From the NCBI GenBank assembly GCA_002104905.1, contig MCFE01000614.1, positions 1 through 52,833 of the forward strand: 52,833 nt of DNA, given 5' to 3'. The notes beneath the pieces were generated by a model, which had not been told where the DNA came from, ran no database searches, and was given only the letters and a program-made list of their open reading frames with translations. This document shows positions 32,567-43,159 of this stretch, one piece after another. Position 1 is the stretch's first letter. Every line of letters begins with the position of its first letter. The translations under genes were made by a program, and so were the position numbers. The DNA is from Basidiobolus meristosporus CBS 931.73 (Eukaryota; Basidiobolomycota; Basidiobolomycetes; Basidiobolales; Basidiobolaceae).

Positions 32567-33000
32567 ATATATGCAAGAGAGTTAAACCAAAAGGGATTTG
32601 GTGTTACATAAATTTGTGTATTTGGTGCCACAACTTCATTTATAATGCTTACTATGGCAGGTCATCATTGAATTGTACATTTGTGTAGGTGCAATTTCTC
32701 AAGTACAAGACTGTCTTAAATTCACATGATTATTGACAAAAAAGTGATATAATAGCATTACATTGGGGAAGGTCAAACTGTTTGCACTATGGACAAGACT
32801 ACTTTGATTCAATGCCGTAAGTGAAGAGAAAAATGACCATGTGGCTATTGTAGCAAGCCTCTCAGCCATGAAGCATGCAGACAGCATAGGAAGTTTTAGA
32901 AGGATCATGGCCAGTGTTTTGCCACACAAGTAAAATTTTACCATTCATCAGTCACTACTATACCAACACTATCTTGCCAGCCAGTTGATACTTCTATATT
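32567..33000 (-). other. conserved upstream region of accessory gene
   Basis: It is homologous to 29,575-30,020 in inverted orientation. It contains a conserved block (32,830-33,000) that reads as coding on the minus strand (EVSTGWQDSVGIVVTDEW, then a stop). This suggests an upstream exon or an older longer reading frame. The divergent promoter of the pair should lie here or just beyond. Confidence 0.4.
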
Positions 33001-35580
33001 GGCACCTGGCCATCTTTGCCACCTTGCACAAACTGAGTTTGGTGAGTTTGTGATGTCTTTAAGCCCACCTCAGCCTACTGAAAATGGCATGCAGAGTGAT
33101 AGCTCTGACAAAGAAGGTTCACTGATGGATTGTGAGCCTATCTCCCCTAACAACAGTACCATGCATGAGCCTGTTCAAATCCTAATATGTAATGAGACAA
33201 CACCAGTTGAAACAAATGCAAGCACACTTTATGGAGCCAAGTGGGCCCAGTAATCCATCTACTGGCAAATGCTGTAATGTTGTGGCTAGAGAAGTGGCAA
33301 GTCTCCACTAATATCAGTAATGGGGGCATTGAGGATTTATTACTACTTCTTGCCAAAATTATTCCAAGATGCAACTTACCATGTACATGATACAAGTGGG
33401 CAACTGTCATATGGCTGGCAGCATATGACCCAGAGACTCTTCTGATTCCATCATGTGTTAACAGTTGCATGGCATTCACATCCAAAAAAATGATGGTGGT
33501 CTCACTGGTATCTGGGTTTAAATCACTGTCCAACCTGTATAGCTACCTGTATCTGTTGCAATATGAGTTTTTTATGCTTTCCAGCAGGATAACAGCAAAT
33601 GGCAATCATGTAAAAGTGCATATTATTACTTGCATTGCAGATGCCCCTGCCATCAGCAAGATAGCAGGTTTTTCCAGGCACAATGGATGGTATTGCTGTC
33701 AAATGTGTGAGATCCAGGGAATTTACTCCATAACTCACACACATTATTATTACCCAAACACCATCACTAAAAACATCATCTTGCCACAGAGAGAACATAC
33801 AGAAGTCAGCATGCAATTGCAGCAAAGTTGCCAAGCTATAAGCCATTGGCCAGAATATGGAATTAATCAGAAACTGGAGATACTTAAGATAGTGGGTATC
33901 TGTTTGAGCAAAAGCTTTTCACTGGGAGCAAGGCATTTGCTTTTCAACAATGTCCCTATACTAATGACCAAGTTGTTCATGGGGGATTTCAAGTTCAATG
34001 AGCCCTTGAAGATACCGGAGAAATTTGAACAAACTGGCAAGATATTACAGAGTATCTGCTACCCTAGGTAATTTGCATGTGCCCCAATCAATATTCATAT
34101 GCAACAACACAAATTCAAAGACTGGATGAACTGGATATGTATTTATTCAAGTGGTGTTCTGAAGCCATTCCTAGCAAGAGTACATTGAAAGCATTGGGAG
34201 TCATATGTGGACATTGTAGGAATATTTATCCAGAAGCAGATCACAATGCCAACTTGACACATCTAAAGCTGTTGTGTGAGGAGTTTGTAACAGGATTTGA
34301 GTGGCTATACTACAAACATAAAGCTAAACACGTAGATCTCTGCTGCTGCTGTATTCATTTTCTACTCCATCTTGCTTGGTGTGTGGAGAATATTGGGCCC
34401 TGCTTCACCTTTTGGGATTTTCCTATGGAGCACATGTATGGGGAGATAGGAAGACAAGTCAAGTCACAGGTACTACCATATCCCAATCACATCAAGGTTA
34501 TCACCTTCAGGTCTGTCATGAATGTGATGAGCTGGCACATGGAGGACAGCCAGGCAGAGTTGGAAAATACTGAGGACAGATGTGCACATGGAGACACATA
34601 TGCCCATGGCATTAAAAGCTAAGCAGTCCTAATGCATGGATAATCAGTTAAGTAATGCAAACTTGGGTTGGGTGCAATAAGCAACTAATTTTTATTAGAA
34701 AAACTCTATCAAGGTATGCCAAATTTCTTGTGGTTACAAGCCAACTTCTACACCATTCAATACAAAATTCACACAAACAAGAGCCAGAGCACACCTATGG
34801 GGGGGGACTAGAATCCAGCAGGGAGAAGGAATATATTGGCTAATACTGAGAAGTTCTGTGCAGATATTCAGAATGTATTCATGTCAGAAGTGACAACAAC
34901 CAAGCATATGTTTGCAAGATGTATATGTCACCAGCAGTACAAGGTATATGGCAGCTTTGCAAGTATCATGCTAAAAAGTCTGTAAAGTTGAGGTGATAGA
35001 AGTGTGTTGATTACAGCAGGTGTGCGCATTTGTAGAGGTTAGTAAGCAAGAGGCCATAGTCTTTTTTATTCAAACTAAGTGTGGAATACCCAAGGTAGTA
35101 GTGGGTAAGTAAATAAACAGGGGTGATTCTAAAGTGGAATATATGAATTGCACAAGGTGAGGTAGAAAAAGGAAATACCATTGGGTAAATTGGCATGGTT
35201 GCATTATACAGAACTAACTGTAGGTCACCATGCTGCCTTAATAATGCGTTCAGATTAATGCTGTGAGGCATTTGATAGACTGTCAAGTTTTTGGCCATTT
35301 AAGGCAATTGTATGTCCTGGCTGGTTAGATCCATTTAAAATTGTTGTAGAGTGCTACAAGACTGCAACAATGCCATTCAATATTGTCACAGCACCAATCA
35401 AACCCTGTTAAGTTTAGAACTTTATTTGGTAGTAAAATCAGCAATAACAATGTCAAGAACTCAAAAGGTTATCACAATGCCTTTGGAGGAGTGTTGGAAC
35501 ATTAATAGGCACACCAGGAGGTTGCAGCACTTCTTCAAGAGCAGTGCGCAAGAAAACATACTTGTATATTGCATGGACTT
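33000..35580 (+). pseudogene. CACTA/Plavaka-like (tnp2-type) transposase, degenerate copy B, 5' and main part
   Basis: Readable blocks: acidic Ser-rich N-terminus (33,000-33,250, ends TLYGAKWAQ); LLLLLAKIIPRCNLP (about 33,330); SCMAFTSK joined near 33,490 directly to a later segment, a deletion of the Cys-rich part kept in copy A; DAPAISKIAGFSRHNGWYCC and CEIQG (33,640-33,720); VENIGPCFTFWDFPMEHMYG and EIGRQVKSQVLPYPN (34,077-34,622). Past the frameshift at about 34,612 coding-like sequence continues: CNKQLIFIRKTLSRYAKF (34,655-34,843), FARCICHQQYKVYGSFASI near 34,900, and a last frame 35,351-35,580. That last frame resumes at 39,017 after the Harbinger-like insertion. Confidence 0.68.
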
Positions 35581-35766
35581 ATTAGACTTGTTCCGTTGGA
35601 TAGTGCCACATAGTGCCAGCCTGTTTATAGTGCTGGATTGATCTGGCACTCTAAGGCACTATCTGGCACTATAATTTCTACCATGATGCCAGTGGTATGA
35701 TACAGTTACTGGTAATTTTACTCAATCTTACTTATGTTGCTCAGAATAGTGCTTTCCTTGCTTTAT

Positions 35767-36650
35767 TTACTCTTCATAATGCTCCAGACACATTTCTCTC
35801 AGTGGATGTCTTCTTGTATGAACATACTGTGCATTAATAAGTATCTTAACTATTTTGCCTATTCTGCTGTTTTCACCTATATATGACTTTCTCTGTATTT
35901 ACCTGCCAATATGCTGAATCTCTTCAGATATTCAAATGTGTGCTCTACCCTTACTCTGAAATGATTAAATATCTCATTGTAGAGCTTCTGCTTCCTGCTA
36001 AGCACACCATTCCTTGGCTTCCTATAAGCTGTAATACATCCTAATCTCTGACAATCCTCTCCTATATAGGCCAAGTCTGCCATACATTTCTCCCCTCTAC
36101 TGAATTCAGGATGATTCTCTACCCAGAGTGCTTTGTCATGCCTACTTCCAGCAAATGGCCCACTAAACCAGATGATGTTACCCTCAATGTCAGACAGTGC
36201 TTGAAACTTCACACAGTGTGCCTTGTACTTGCCAGAATAAAAGTGCCTCTGCCCTCTAGAAGGTCTGTTAATCCTCACTGGGAAGGTATCCAAAATACTC
36301 CTGATATGGAACCTGTTGCTGAATACTCTGGGATATGGAAGTCTATTGGAGCTTCTGAACCTAGTATTCCAAGCTTGCTCTAAGTCATTCATACCCTCTG
36401 CAAGGTGGTTCTCCATTGCTGTCAGCTGGGAATGAAAGCTTCTAGGACTTTTGTTGCCATGGATGGTGGGATGAAACCTTGTAGGGCAATAGTTCTTGTA
36501 ATAGCAGAGAAGCTTAACAAGGGATCTCCTTGAGTAGATTGGGGTTGATGGTCCACAGTACTTGGAATAGATCTCCTCCAGTGTGTCAAAAGGAAATCCA
36601 GTGGTAGTGATGGGATTGATGAGAAAAGACCATTCAGATGAGTAAGTCAT
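35767..36650 (-). CDS. PIF/Harbinger-like (DDE_Tnp_4-type) transposase, C-terminus frameshifted
   Basis: The ATG at 36650 opens a 257-codon frame that stops at 35877. The catalytic triad is visible: first Asp in SILDTFPVRI, second in SRHDKALW, and Glu in VEHTFEYLKRF. Typical family blocks are HFYSGKYKAHCVKFQ, DIEGNIIWFSGPF and ADLAYIGEDCQ. The related copy at 27,609 shows the true C-terminus is about 45 residues longer. Here one G is missing near 35,895, so the frame ends early. The original stop would be at 35767-35769. The triad is complete, but loss of the tail may impair activity. The 257 residues are short compared with many Harbinger transposases, and I see no separate N-terminal helix-turn-helix. 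Confidence 0.85.
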
Positions 36651-37008
36651 ATTAAAATTGATGGATGATTGTATGGAGGTGGTTTGAATTGATTCGGCGC
36701 AATTGGCCTTATTTTCTGATTTTTAACACATTATGGTTAAATCTCCATCAATTGCCATGTATCCCATCATTGTGTCGCAAAAATCATCTGCAAACAATGC
36801 CTTGGTACTTTTATTGATGCTTTAATCATATGTCTATAATCAAATAGGAAATCTGCAATTGATGTGATCTGATCCGTGTCAACGCAATCCGAGATGCATC
36901 ATGCATAATATATGGAAAATTCAACAATCACTTTAGTTTTCATATATATTTCATATAAGACCAGGTTGATGCCAATATACTGCTGTATAAGTATCCAAAT
37001 CCGTTGCT

Positions 37009-38271
37009 ATGGTCCCCATACCAAGCCTCAACTCATCTTTAGTACAACCCAGACAAAACCCATCCCCCAGCTCACAAGCGCGGTCCGGACCGGAAAAGTC
37101 GATGTCGGATCCGTTCAAGTTCTTGCCAAATGATTTTAGCATGGCCCAAGTCTCTATGATGAGCCTTCATAGAGATATTTGGGCACTACTGATTAATCTA
37201 GCAGAACTAGATACCACAGAGAGTCAACAAAGATGGAAGAATTTGAGTAGAAAGCTGTGGCATGAGTTCTACATCAAGATGCCAGCCAATGTATGTAAAA
37301 AGATATATAACAAGACAAGTATTGCAATCAAGAATGAGCTGAGAGTGAGGGGATTTGATGAGGAAGCTGCGCGGGAACAATTTCGCGCGCAATTTGCACA
37401 GTATGGGCCGGACGCGTCCGTTCGTGCCTCAACTTTGGGAACCAAAGAGATTTTGAATGAGTTTTTGCCTCAAATGACTAATGTACTACGTGATATATTA
37501 GTAGAGCTAAGTGGCTTCCGAGAGCAATATACACAGGACTCATCCAGGCAACAGCTCCAAAGTATCAGACAGAGGGTAAGTGAATACCTTGAGGAATCAG
37601 ATGGTGAGCTTCAGGAGGAAGAATACAGACCGCAAGCAACATCGTCCAGATTGCGCCAGCATGCCTCGCTGGATTCCCTACCATCTCTTGCAACCACAGC
37701 GCGCCGGCGCACGTCAGTCCAGACCACGTCAACACCCTTTACCAGAACGCCCCGCGTCAAGTCAACGCGCATTGAGTCAACGTGCGTTGGGTCAACGCGC
37801 GTGCTTCAGAGCAAAACTACAAGAACTTGCCAAACTGCTCATTTAGACACAAGTCCATTGGAGCGGACCAAGTTGCGTCAACATGCGGCATCACATCGAA
37901 CACAGCCAAGGGCCATCTCAACACGTCAAGGCGCGCCTGCGCGTGCCGTTTCGCCTGACCATCAGCGAGTTACTTCTGGTGAACTGACTGATGATGACCA
38001 ACATGAAGTGCCTCAACCACCGGAGCCCTTGGCAAGTAAAAGAACGCGTCAGCGTGTGGCACTACAGGCCGGTTCAGTTGGTTCAGTCGGAGCAATTCAG
38101 CGCGGCCAAGCTGCAGCATCGCACTCATCAACTAGGAGGCAAAATACTGACTACAAATACACAAGTAGCCAAGATGATAGTCAGCCAGGAAGTAGTATAG
38201 GTGTGCAAAGTGAGTCACTACCAAATGCTTCAGTAGTAATCCCTGTGAGAAAAAAACCCAGGAGAAGATGA
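37009..38271 (+). CDS. divergent partner gene of Harbinger-like element, 420 aa, unknown function
   Basis: The ATG at 37009 is the first in frame; later in-frame ATGs at 37101 and 37141 are alternatives. The N-terminal half has a probable folded region of about 130 residues (from MAQVSMMSLHRDIWALL through NLSRKLWHEFY and KEILNEFLPQMTN to VLRDILVEL). The C-terminal half is disordered and very basic (Arg, Ser, Thr, Gln). It includes short Ser-Thr-Arg repeats at about 37,750-37,800 and ends RKKPRRR. PIF/Harbinger elements usually carry a second Myb/SANT-like protein that helps the transposase reach DNA. The gene order fits, but I see no clear Myb Trp spacing, so homology is not claimed. This gene is CpG-rich, unlike the transposase gene. 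It has no frame breaks. Confidence 0.75.
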   Translation: MVPIPSLNSSLVQPRQNPSPSSQARSGPEKSMSDPFKFLPNDFSMAQVSMMSLHRDIWALLINLAELDTTESQQRWKNLSRKLWHEFYIKMPANVCKKIYNKTSIAIKNELRVRGFDEEAAREQFRAQFAQYGPDASVRASTLGTKEILNEFLPQMTNVLRDILVELSGFREQYTQDSSRQQLQSIRQRVSEYLEESDGELQEEEYRPQATSSRLRQHASLDSLPSLATTARRRTSVQTTSTPFTRTPRVKSTRIESTCVGSTRVLQSKTTRTCQTAHLDTSPLERTKLRQHAASHRTQPRAISTRQGAPARAVSPDHQRVTSGELTDDDQHEVPQPPEPLASKRTRQRVALQAGSVGSVGAIQRGQAAASHSSTRRQNTDYKYTSSQDDSQPGSSIGVQSESLPNASVVIPVRKKPRRR

Positions 38272-39013
38272 TGAGATCGCTTTGAATCGCTCACATTTGT
38301 AATGATCCCAACACCCCTTTTTTTTGCGATCCGAATCGAGCCATTGCAAATCAGTGATCATCAAATTTTTGATATAAGTAATATCAAGGTCGTCTCACAT
38401 TTGAGACAGAACCCCTATAAATAAACACCCTGCATATATATACGTCATCTGTAATACCAGTGCAGCTATTGGATCTGTTTTGCACCTACACGATTGCTTG
38501 CGTGCTAGCTATGACACCTTGCCCAATCACTAGGATCAGGGATTTACTTGCTCAATGGGCAAAATGGGATATTTGATGGCAAATCAGGTAGCTTTTTCAG
38601 TAGTCAATGAGCCAATTGGGGGCTGCCAGCTTCAGGATACTTTTGGACCAATTAACCACTGAGATACCGTCCAATTGGAGTGAGGGTAACCAAAATGGTA
38701 AGTATCAGTGTAGTTTATAGTGTGATACACATTTATTTCCATTTACATTAAAGAAACATATCCAGATACCGGATTTTACCTGCTATTATAGCGGTATCCA
38801 ATCGCGCACGTGATGCAAACATTTTGAGTTGGCGCAATCATCCGCGCCAACCTCATCATGTCAGATTGTGCCATAGTGTGCGAGATTGTCCCACATAGTG
38901 CGAAATCGTCCAAGAACGATCCTGCCTTCTGGTAGCTAGAATATTGCGCCCAATTGTTCTTTGCGAGCGCGGATCGCACCGTGCGCCCTGGCACGGTACA
39001 ATGGAACAAGTCT
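38272..39013. other. non-coding right end of Harbinger-like element
   Basis: No convincing gene. It holds a CTATAAATAAA stretch (near 38,415) that may be the 3' processing signal of the partner gene, a TATATATAC run (38,433-38,441), and the 10-bp-phased subterminal array (38,865-38,925). The equivalent region in copy 2 is 20,915-21,092 plus 26,035-26,590. Confidence 0.5.
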
Positions 39014-39016
39014 ATT

Positions 39017-39173
39017 GCAAAGACTGGCAGAAGAGGAGCTAGACCTTGTAGTGCCAGCTGAAGATCAGGATGTATGGGAACCAGTGATTGAACAATGGCA
39101 TAAAGCTGTAGGGTTTCCAACCAAGTTGTGGAAACAGAGCATTACAGCAGAAATCCTTATTGAGTGGTGAATT
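39017..39173 (+). pseudogene. last exon/frame of CACTA/Plavaka-like copy B after the Harbinger-like insertion
   Basis: It continues the frame interrupted at 35,580 (LAEEELDLVVPAEDQDVWEP, then WHKAVGFPTKLWKQS, stop at 39,168-39,170). The interrupted segment has no recognised domain. It may be the C-terminus of the transposase or a separate element gene. Confidence 0.5.
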
Positions 39174-39219
39174 TTGATGGAGTTACTTGTTGAGTGTGGG
39201 GTTGGGCTTAATGTTGGTG

Positions 39220-39609
39220 TAGGATATAGGCACTTGTATAGGTCAATACAATTGGCAATTGAGGTACAACTGAAGTTTCTACTGAAATAAATCAATTTGT
39301 AAGCATGAAAAGTAAGAGAAACAGTTGAGTCATGTGGTAAGGAATGTGAAAAAGAGGCAATAGCCAACCAATGCACACAAATGTAGGAGGTGATAGAGTG
39401 TCCATGATCAGAAAGTGAGAAAATTGGCAGCGAGCCAATCAAAAGCCACTTTTGTATTGTTATGATGAAAATTTTGATTAAGTTTTTTATTATACTTGGA
39501 GTGCAATTATTTTTTGATAGTCTTTGCACAGTGACCTGATGAAATCAATACCTCTTAGTCATGGGACTTAGAATCTGTGATGGCCTTTTGACAGGATCAT
39601 CACAGTAAT
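39220..39609 (-). repeat. inverted copy of the 31,540-31,935 repeat
   Basis: Read on the minus strand it follows 31,540-31,935 with frequent small differences. It starts at the junction with copia sequence (39,609) and ends near 39,220. The 39,174-39,219 stretch has no match elsewhere in the window that I can see. Confidence 0.55.
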
Positions 39610-40551
39610 TTTCATATACTGTTTTATTGCCACCCACAGAAACTTTCTTAACTGGAACTTCTTGACATTGGGTAAAAAGTTCTCTTTGGTGTGTAAAGTG
39701 TTAAGATGCTCCAGAGTCAATATAACATATTTCAGTATCCTTTTTTGTGGCCATATTTTGTGTAGATATGAGAGGTCTATTCCAAGTTGTTGCAGTATTT
39801 CCATATTCAGGGTTCTTTGGCTGATTATCTCTCTTTTTGGGACACTGATCTAATATGTATCCTTTCCATTTGCAGTAGTTGATAAACAGTTTGCTGGTGC
39901 CTATATTGGGTGTTACATACCTCCTGAGTTGGTTATGGCTATTTAATAAGGTATTTTGTAATCCAAGAATCTTCCATGTATGCAACTTAAGGTCAAATCT
40001 TCAGTTCTGGACTCCAAAGCTAATACAAGGCCTTGAGATTTGCCTATTAGGTTATTCTAGATGGTAACTATGACATCTTAATCAGTAGTTGGTACACCTA
40101 CTGATTCCACCTCCTAAACCAACAGTATAATTCTGTTGATTGGATTTTTCATTTCTTCTCCTGGAAGCTTCTTTGTGGCAAAGAATTTTTATCTAAGATA
40201 CATTTTCTTTGCAGCTGAGCATGGCTGGTAGGTTTCTTCTAATGCCTTCCAGGCATTCTTTGCTGTTTTTGCTCTTGAGCATTGAATTAGCAATTTGTGT
40301 CTGATATTAAGGCAATTGCATTAAAGGCACTTTGTTCTTGCCTCTGGTAATTTGAAACTTCATCTCACACACTTTTAGGAGGGCATTCTTCTTTCATAAC
40401 AATATCTCAAAGGCCTCTTTTGTGTAGCAGCTTTCTCATCTTCACCTTCCACACTTGGTGGTTAGATCCTTTCAATTTCTCAGCAGAGGGAAAAGTCCCA
40501 CTAATAGCAGTATGAGATGTTGTAGACACTGACAACTTGGGGCTCATATCT
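39610..40551 (-). pseudogene. copia family-1 gag and protease start, truncated
   Basis: On the minus strand: gag start (40,535 downward), zinc knuckle CKWKGYILDQCPKK (about 39,860) and the protease motif CYIDSGAS with an intact DSGA (39,701-39,730). The body stops at 39,609 at the junction with another repeat, so pol is missing. It preserves the empty target site of the Harbinger-like insertion seen at 20,912/28,682 (about 40,285). Confidence 0.8.
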
Positions 40552-40894
40552 TGTTGTAAGTTTCTTTGAGATATTGGAAGTGCTGGGAGTACAAGTAGAT
40601 TATGTGGTTTTCAATTAATGATTTATTGAGAGAAAAAGTAGTATTTATACACTTACATGGTCATGGCATAACAAACATAAAGAGTATCCGTATGAAGGTC
40701 CCAAGAACATGCAAAGTTTGTGGCTTTTAGACAATTTGAAAAACTTCATGTTCTGGCTACACTATGTTTAGGGCAAAAATATTTCAAGTAACTCCTTGCA
40801 AGGAATTTGGTCTTTGTTCTCAAGAATTGGCATGTAATAATCTCTGTGATTAAGCTAGGTGAGTATTTAGATGGAGTTACAAACTTTTACAACA
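40552..40894 (-). repeat. 5' LTR of truncated copia (family 1)
   Basis: It is 343 bp, TGTTGTAAG..CTTTTACAACA on the plus strand. It matches the other family-1 LTRs and is followed by sequence of CACTA/Plavaka-like copy C, its insertion target. Confidence 0.85.
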
Positions 40895-42529
40895 GCATTG
40901 TCATCAAAAATGCCATTAGCAAGATAGCCATCTTTCTGGGCACAATGGACAGTATAGCTGTCAATTTTGTGAGATGTAGGGGATTTACTCCACAGTTCAC
41001 ACACATCATTACTATCCAAGCACTATTACTAAGAACATCATCTTCACACAGTGAGAACAAACAGTTATCAGCATGCAAATGCAGGAAAGCTGGCAAGCTA
41101 TAAGCCATTGGCCAGAACATGGAGCTAATCAGAAACCAGAGAAACTAAAGACAGAGGGATTCTTTTGGTGCAAATGCTTTCCACTAAGAGCAATTCATTT
41201 GCTCTTTTAGAATATCCCTATACTGATGACCAAGTAGAACATGGGGCATTTCAAGCTAATGGAACTCTTGAGATACCAGAAAATCTTGAAAGAATTGGCA
41301 AGGTATTATAGAATATCTGCCACCCAAAGTATTTCTCACAAGCTCCAATTAGAATTCACTCATATTTGCAACAATATAAATGCAAGGACTGGATGAACTG
41401 GATATGTGTTATTCAAGATGCCTTCTGAAGCTATTTCTTCCAAGAGTACATGGCAAGCATTGGGAGTTGTACATTGACATTGTAGGAATGTCTATCCAGA
41501 AGCAGATCAACAATGCTAATTTGGTGCATCTACTACTATTATGTGAGGAATTTGTGATGGGATTTGAGCTGCTATACTACAAGCATAGAGCTGAGCATGT
41601 AGATCTCTGCCACTATTGCATCCACACTTGACTCCATCTTGCTTGGTGTGTGGAGATTATTGGGCCTTGCTTCACCTTTTGGGAGTTTCCTATGGACTGG
41701 ATGTGTGGGGAGATAGGAAGACAAGTCAAGTTTTGGATACTACCATATCACAATCTCATCAATGATATTACCTTCAAGTTTGTCATGAATGTGACAAGTT
41801 GGCACATGGAGGACAGCCAGGCAGAGTTGGAAAATACTGAGGACAGATGTGCAGATGGAGACACCTATGTCTATGGCATTAAAAGCTAAGCAGCCCCAAT
41901 GAATGGATAATCAGGTAAGTAATGCAAAGTTGGGTTGGGTGCAACAGGCAACTATTTTTTATTAGGAAAGCTCTACCAAGGTATTCTGGATTTCTCTTGG
42001 TCACAAGCCAATTTCTACACCATTCAGTACAGAATTCACACAAACAAGAGCCAGAGCACACCTATAAGCAGGACTAGAATCCAGTAGGGAGAAGGAATAT
42101 ATTGGTTAAATACCAAGAAGTTCTTTGCAGATATTCAGGAGGTGATCATGGCAAAAGTGGCAGCAACCAAGCATATGATTGCAAGATGTATATGTTACTA
42201 GCAATATAAGTTATATGGCAACTTTGCAAGTATCATGCTAATAAGCTGTAAAGTTAAGGTGATAGAAGTATATCAAATTCAGTGGGTATGTGTTTATGTA
42301 GAGGTTAGTAAGCAGGAAGCCACAGTTTTTTTTATTTAAACTTTATGTGGAATATCCAAGGTAGCAGTGGGTAAGCAAATATGGAGGGGCAAGTCTGCAG
42401 TGGAATATATGAATGGCACAAGGTGAGGTGGAAAAAGAAAACACCTTTTGGTAAATTGGTACAGTAGCATTATACAGAACTATCTGCAGGCTTTCCATTT
42501 AATGCATTTGCATATATTGGCTTGTTAGG
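40895..42529 (+). pseudogene. CACTA/Plavaka-like (tnp2-type) transposase, degenerate copy C
   Basis: It starts within the SKIAIFLGTMDS region and continues through ELDMCY (41,380 on), VIGPCFTFWEF-like sequence at 41,650 (EIIGPCFTFWEFPMDWMCG) and EIGRQVKFWILPYHN to 41,889. Homology to copies A and B then runs on to 42,529 without a long frame. The N-terminal half is absent because a copia LTR borders it at 40,894. Several stops. Confidence 0.65.
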
Positions 42530-42880
42530 TGTTGTAAGAGTCTTGGAGATATTGGAAGTGATTGGGAGGACAAGTATATTATGTGGTTTTCACTTAATGA
42601 TTTATTGAATGTAAAAGTGGTATTTATACTTTTACCTAGTCTTGGCATTACAAACACACCTAGAATAGGCTAAGGAAGGTCCCAAGAACATGCGTGCAAA
42701 GTTTGGGGCTGTTTGGACAACTTTGAGAATTTTCATGTTCTGGGTACCTGGTATTTTGGTGAAAATATTCTAAGTAAGCCCCAACAAGGAATTTGGTCAG
42801 TATTCTCTAGGATTTGAAGGTGATGATCTAAGTGACTAAGTTAGGTGAATATTTAGGTGGAAATACGAATTTTTACAACA
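42530..42880 (-). repeat. solo LTR, copia family 1
   Basis: It is 351 bp, TGTTGTAAGAGTC..TTTTTACAACA. It is flanked by a perfect TTAGG duplication (42525-42529, 42881-42885). There is no internal region. It sits inside the tail of CACTA/Plavaka-like copy C. Confidence 0.9.
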
Positions 42881-42885
42881 TTAGG

Positions 42886-43140
42886 TTCATTCATATAAAT
42901 AAAGACCATGTCAAGATCATTGGAATTCCATGCAAGTCCTGCCAAAAGACTGTTAAGGCACTGTAAAGTATATTACTCTATATGGCTGTAAAAACAGCTA
43001 GACACTTTCACAATCCCATCATAAGATTGTTGGGAGGGTCAATAATTCCAAGCGGCCAGCATTGTAATGGCCTTATTGCAGGATCCTGATGGCTGATATG
43101 GATTGGATCCACTTGCAGGACCAAATTGTTTCTCACAGGG
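42886..43140 (+). pseudogene. tail of CACTA/Plavaka-like copy C
   Basis: It is homologous in inverted orientation to 15,540-15,660 of copy A. Shared blocks include CCATCATAAGAT, AGGATCCTG and ATTGGATCCAC. Frames are broken. Confidence 0.55.
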
Positions 43141-43159
43141 GCTATATGTGCAACTTATC

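Larger units (their letters stand above)
35584..39013. mobile_element. PIF/Harbinger-like DNA transposon, nearly intact (3,430 bp)
   Basis: The ends are AGACTTGTTCCGTTG and, on the other strand, AGACTTGTTCCATTG. ATT is duplicated at 35581-35583 and 39014-39016. It has two divergent genes: transposase (minus) and a 420-codon partner gene (plus). Both subterminal zones (35,594-35,670 and 38,865-38,925) hold TGCC/GGCAC words about 10 bp apart. It is inserted in the last frame of the CACTA/Plavaka-like copy B. Removing it with one ATT restores one continuous reading frame across the site. Confidence 0.92.

Noticed and set aside
37009-38271. Myb/SANT domain in the Harbinger partner protein
   Set aside because: The gene position suggests it and WKNLSRKLWHEFY has two Trp residues, but the three-Trp spacing of Myb repeats is not there.
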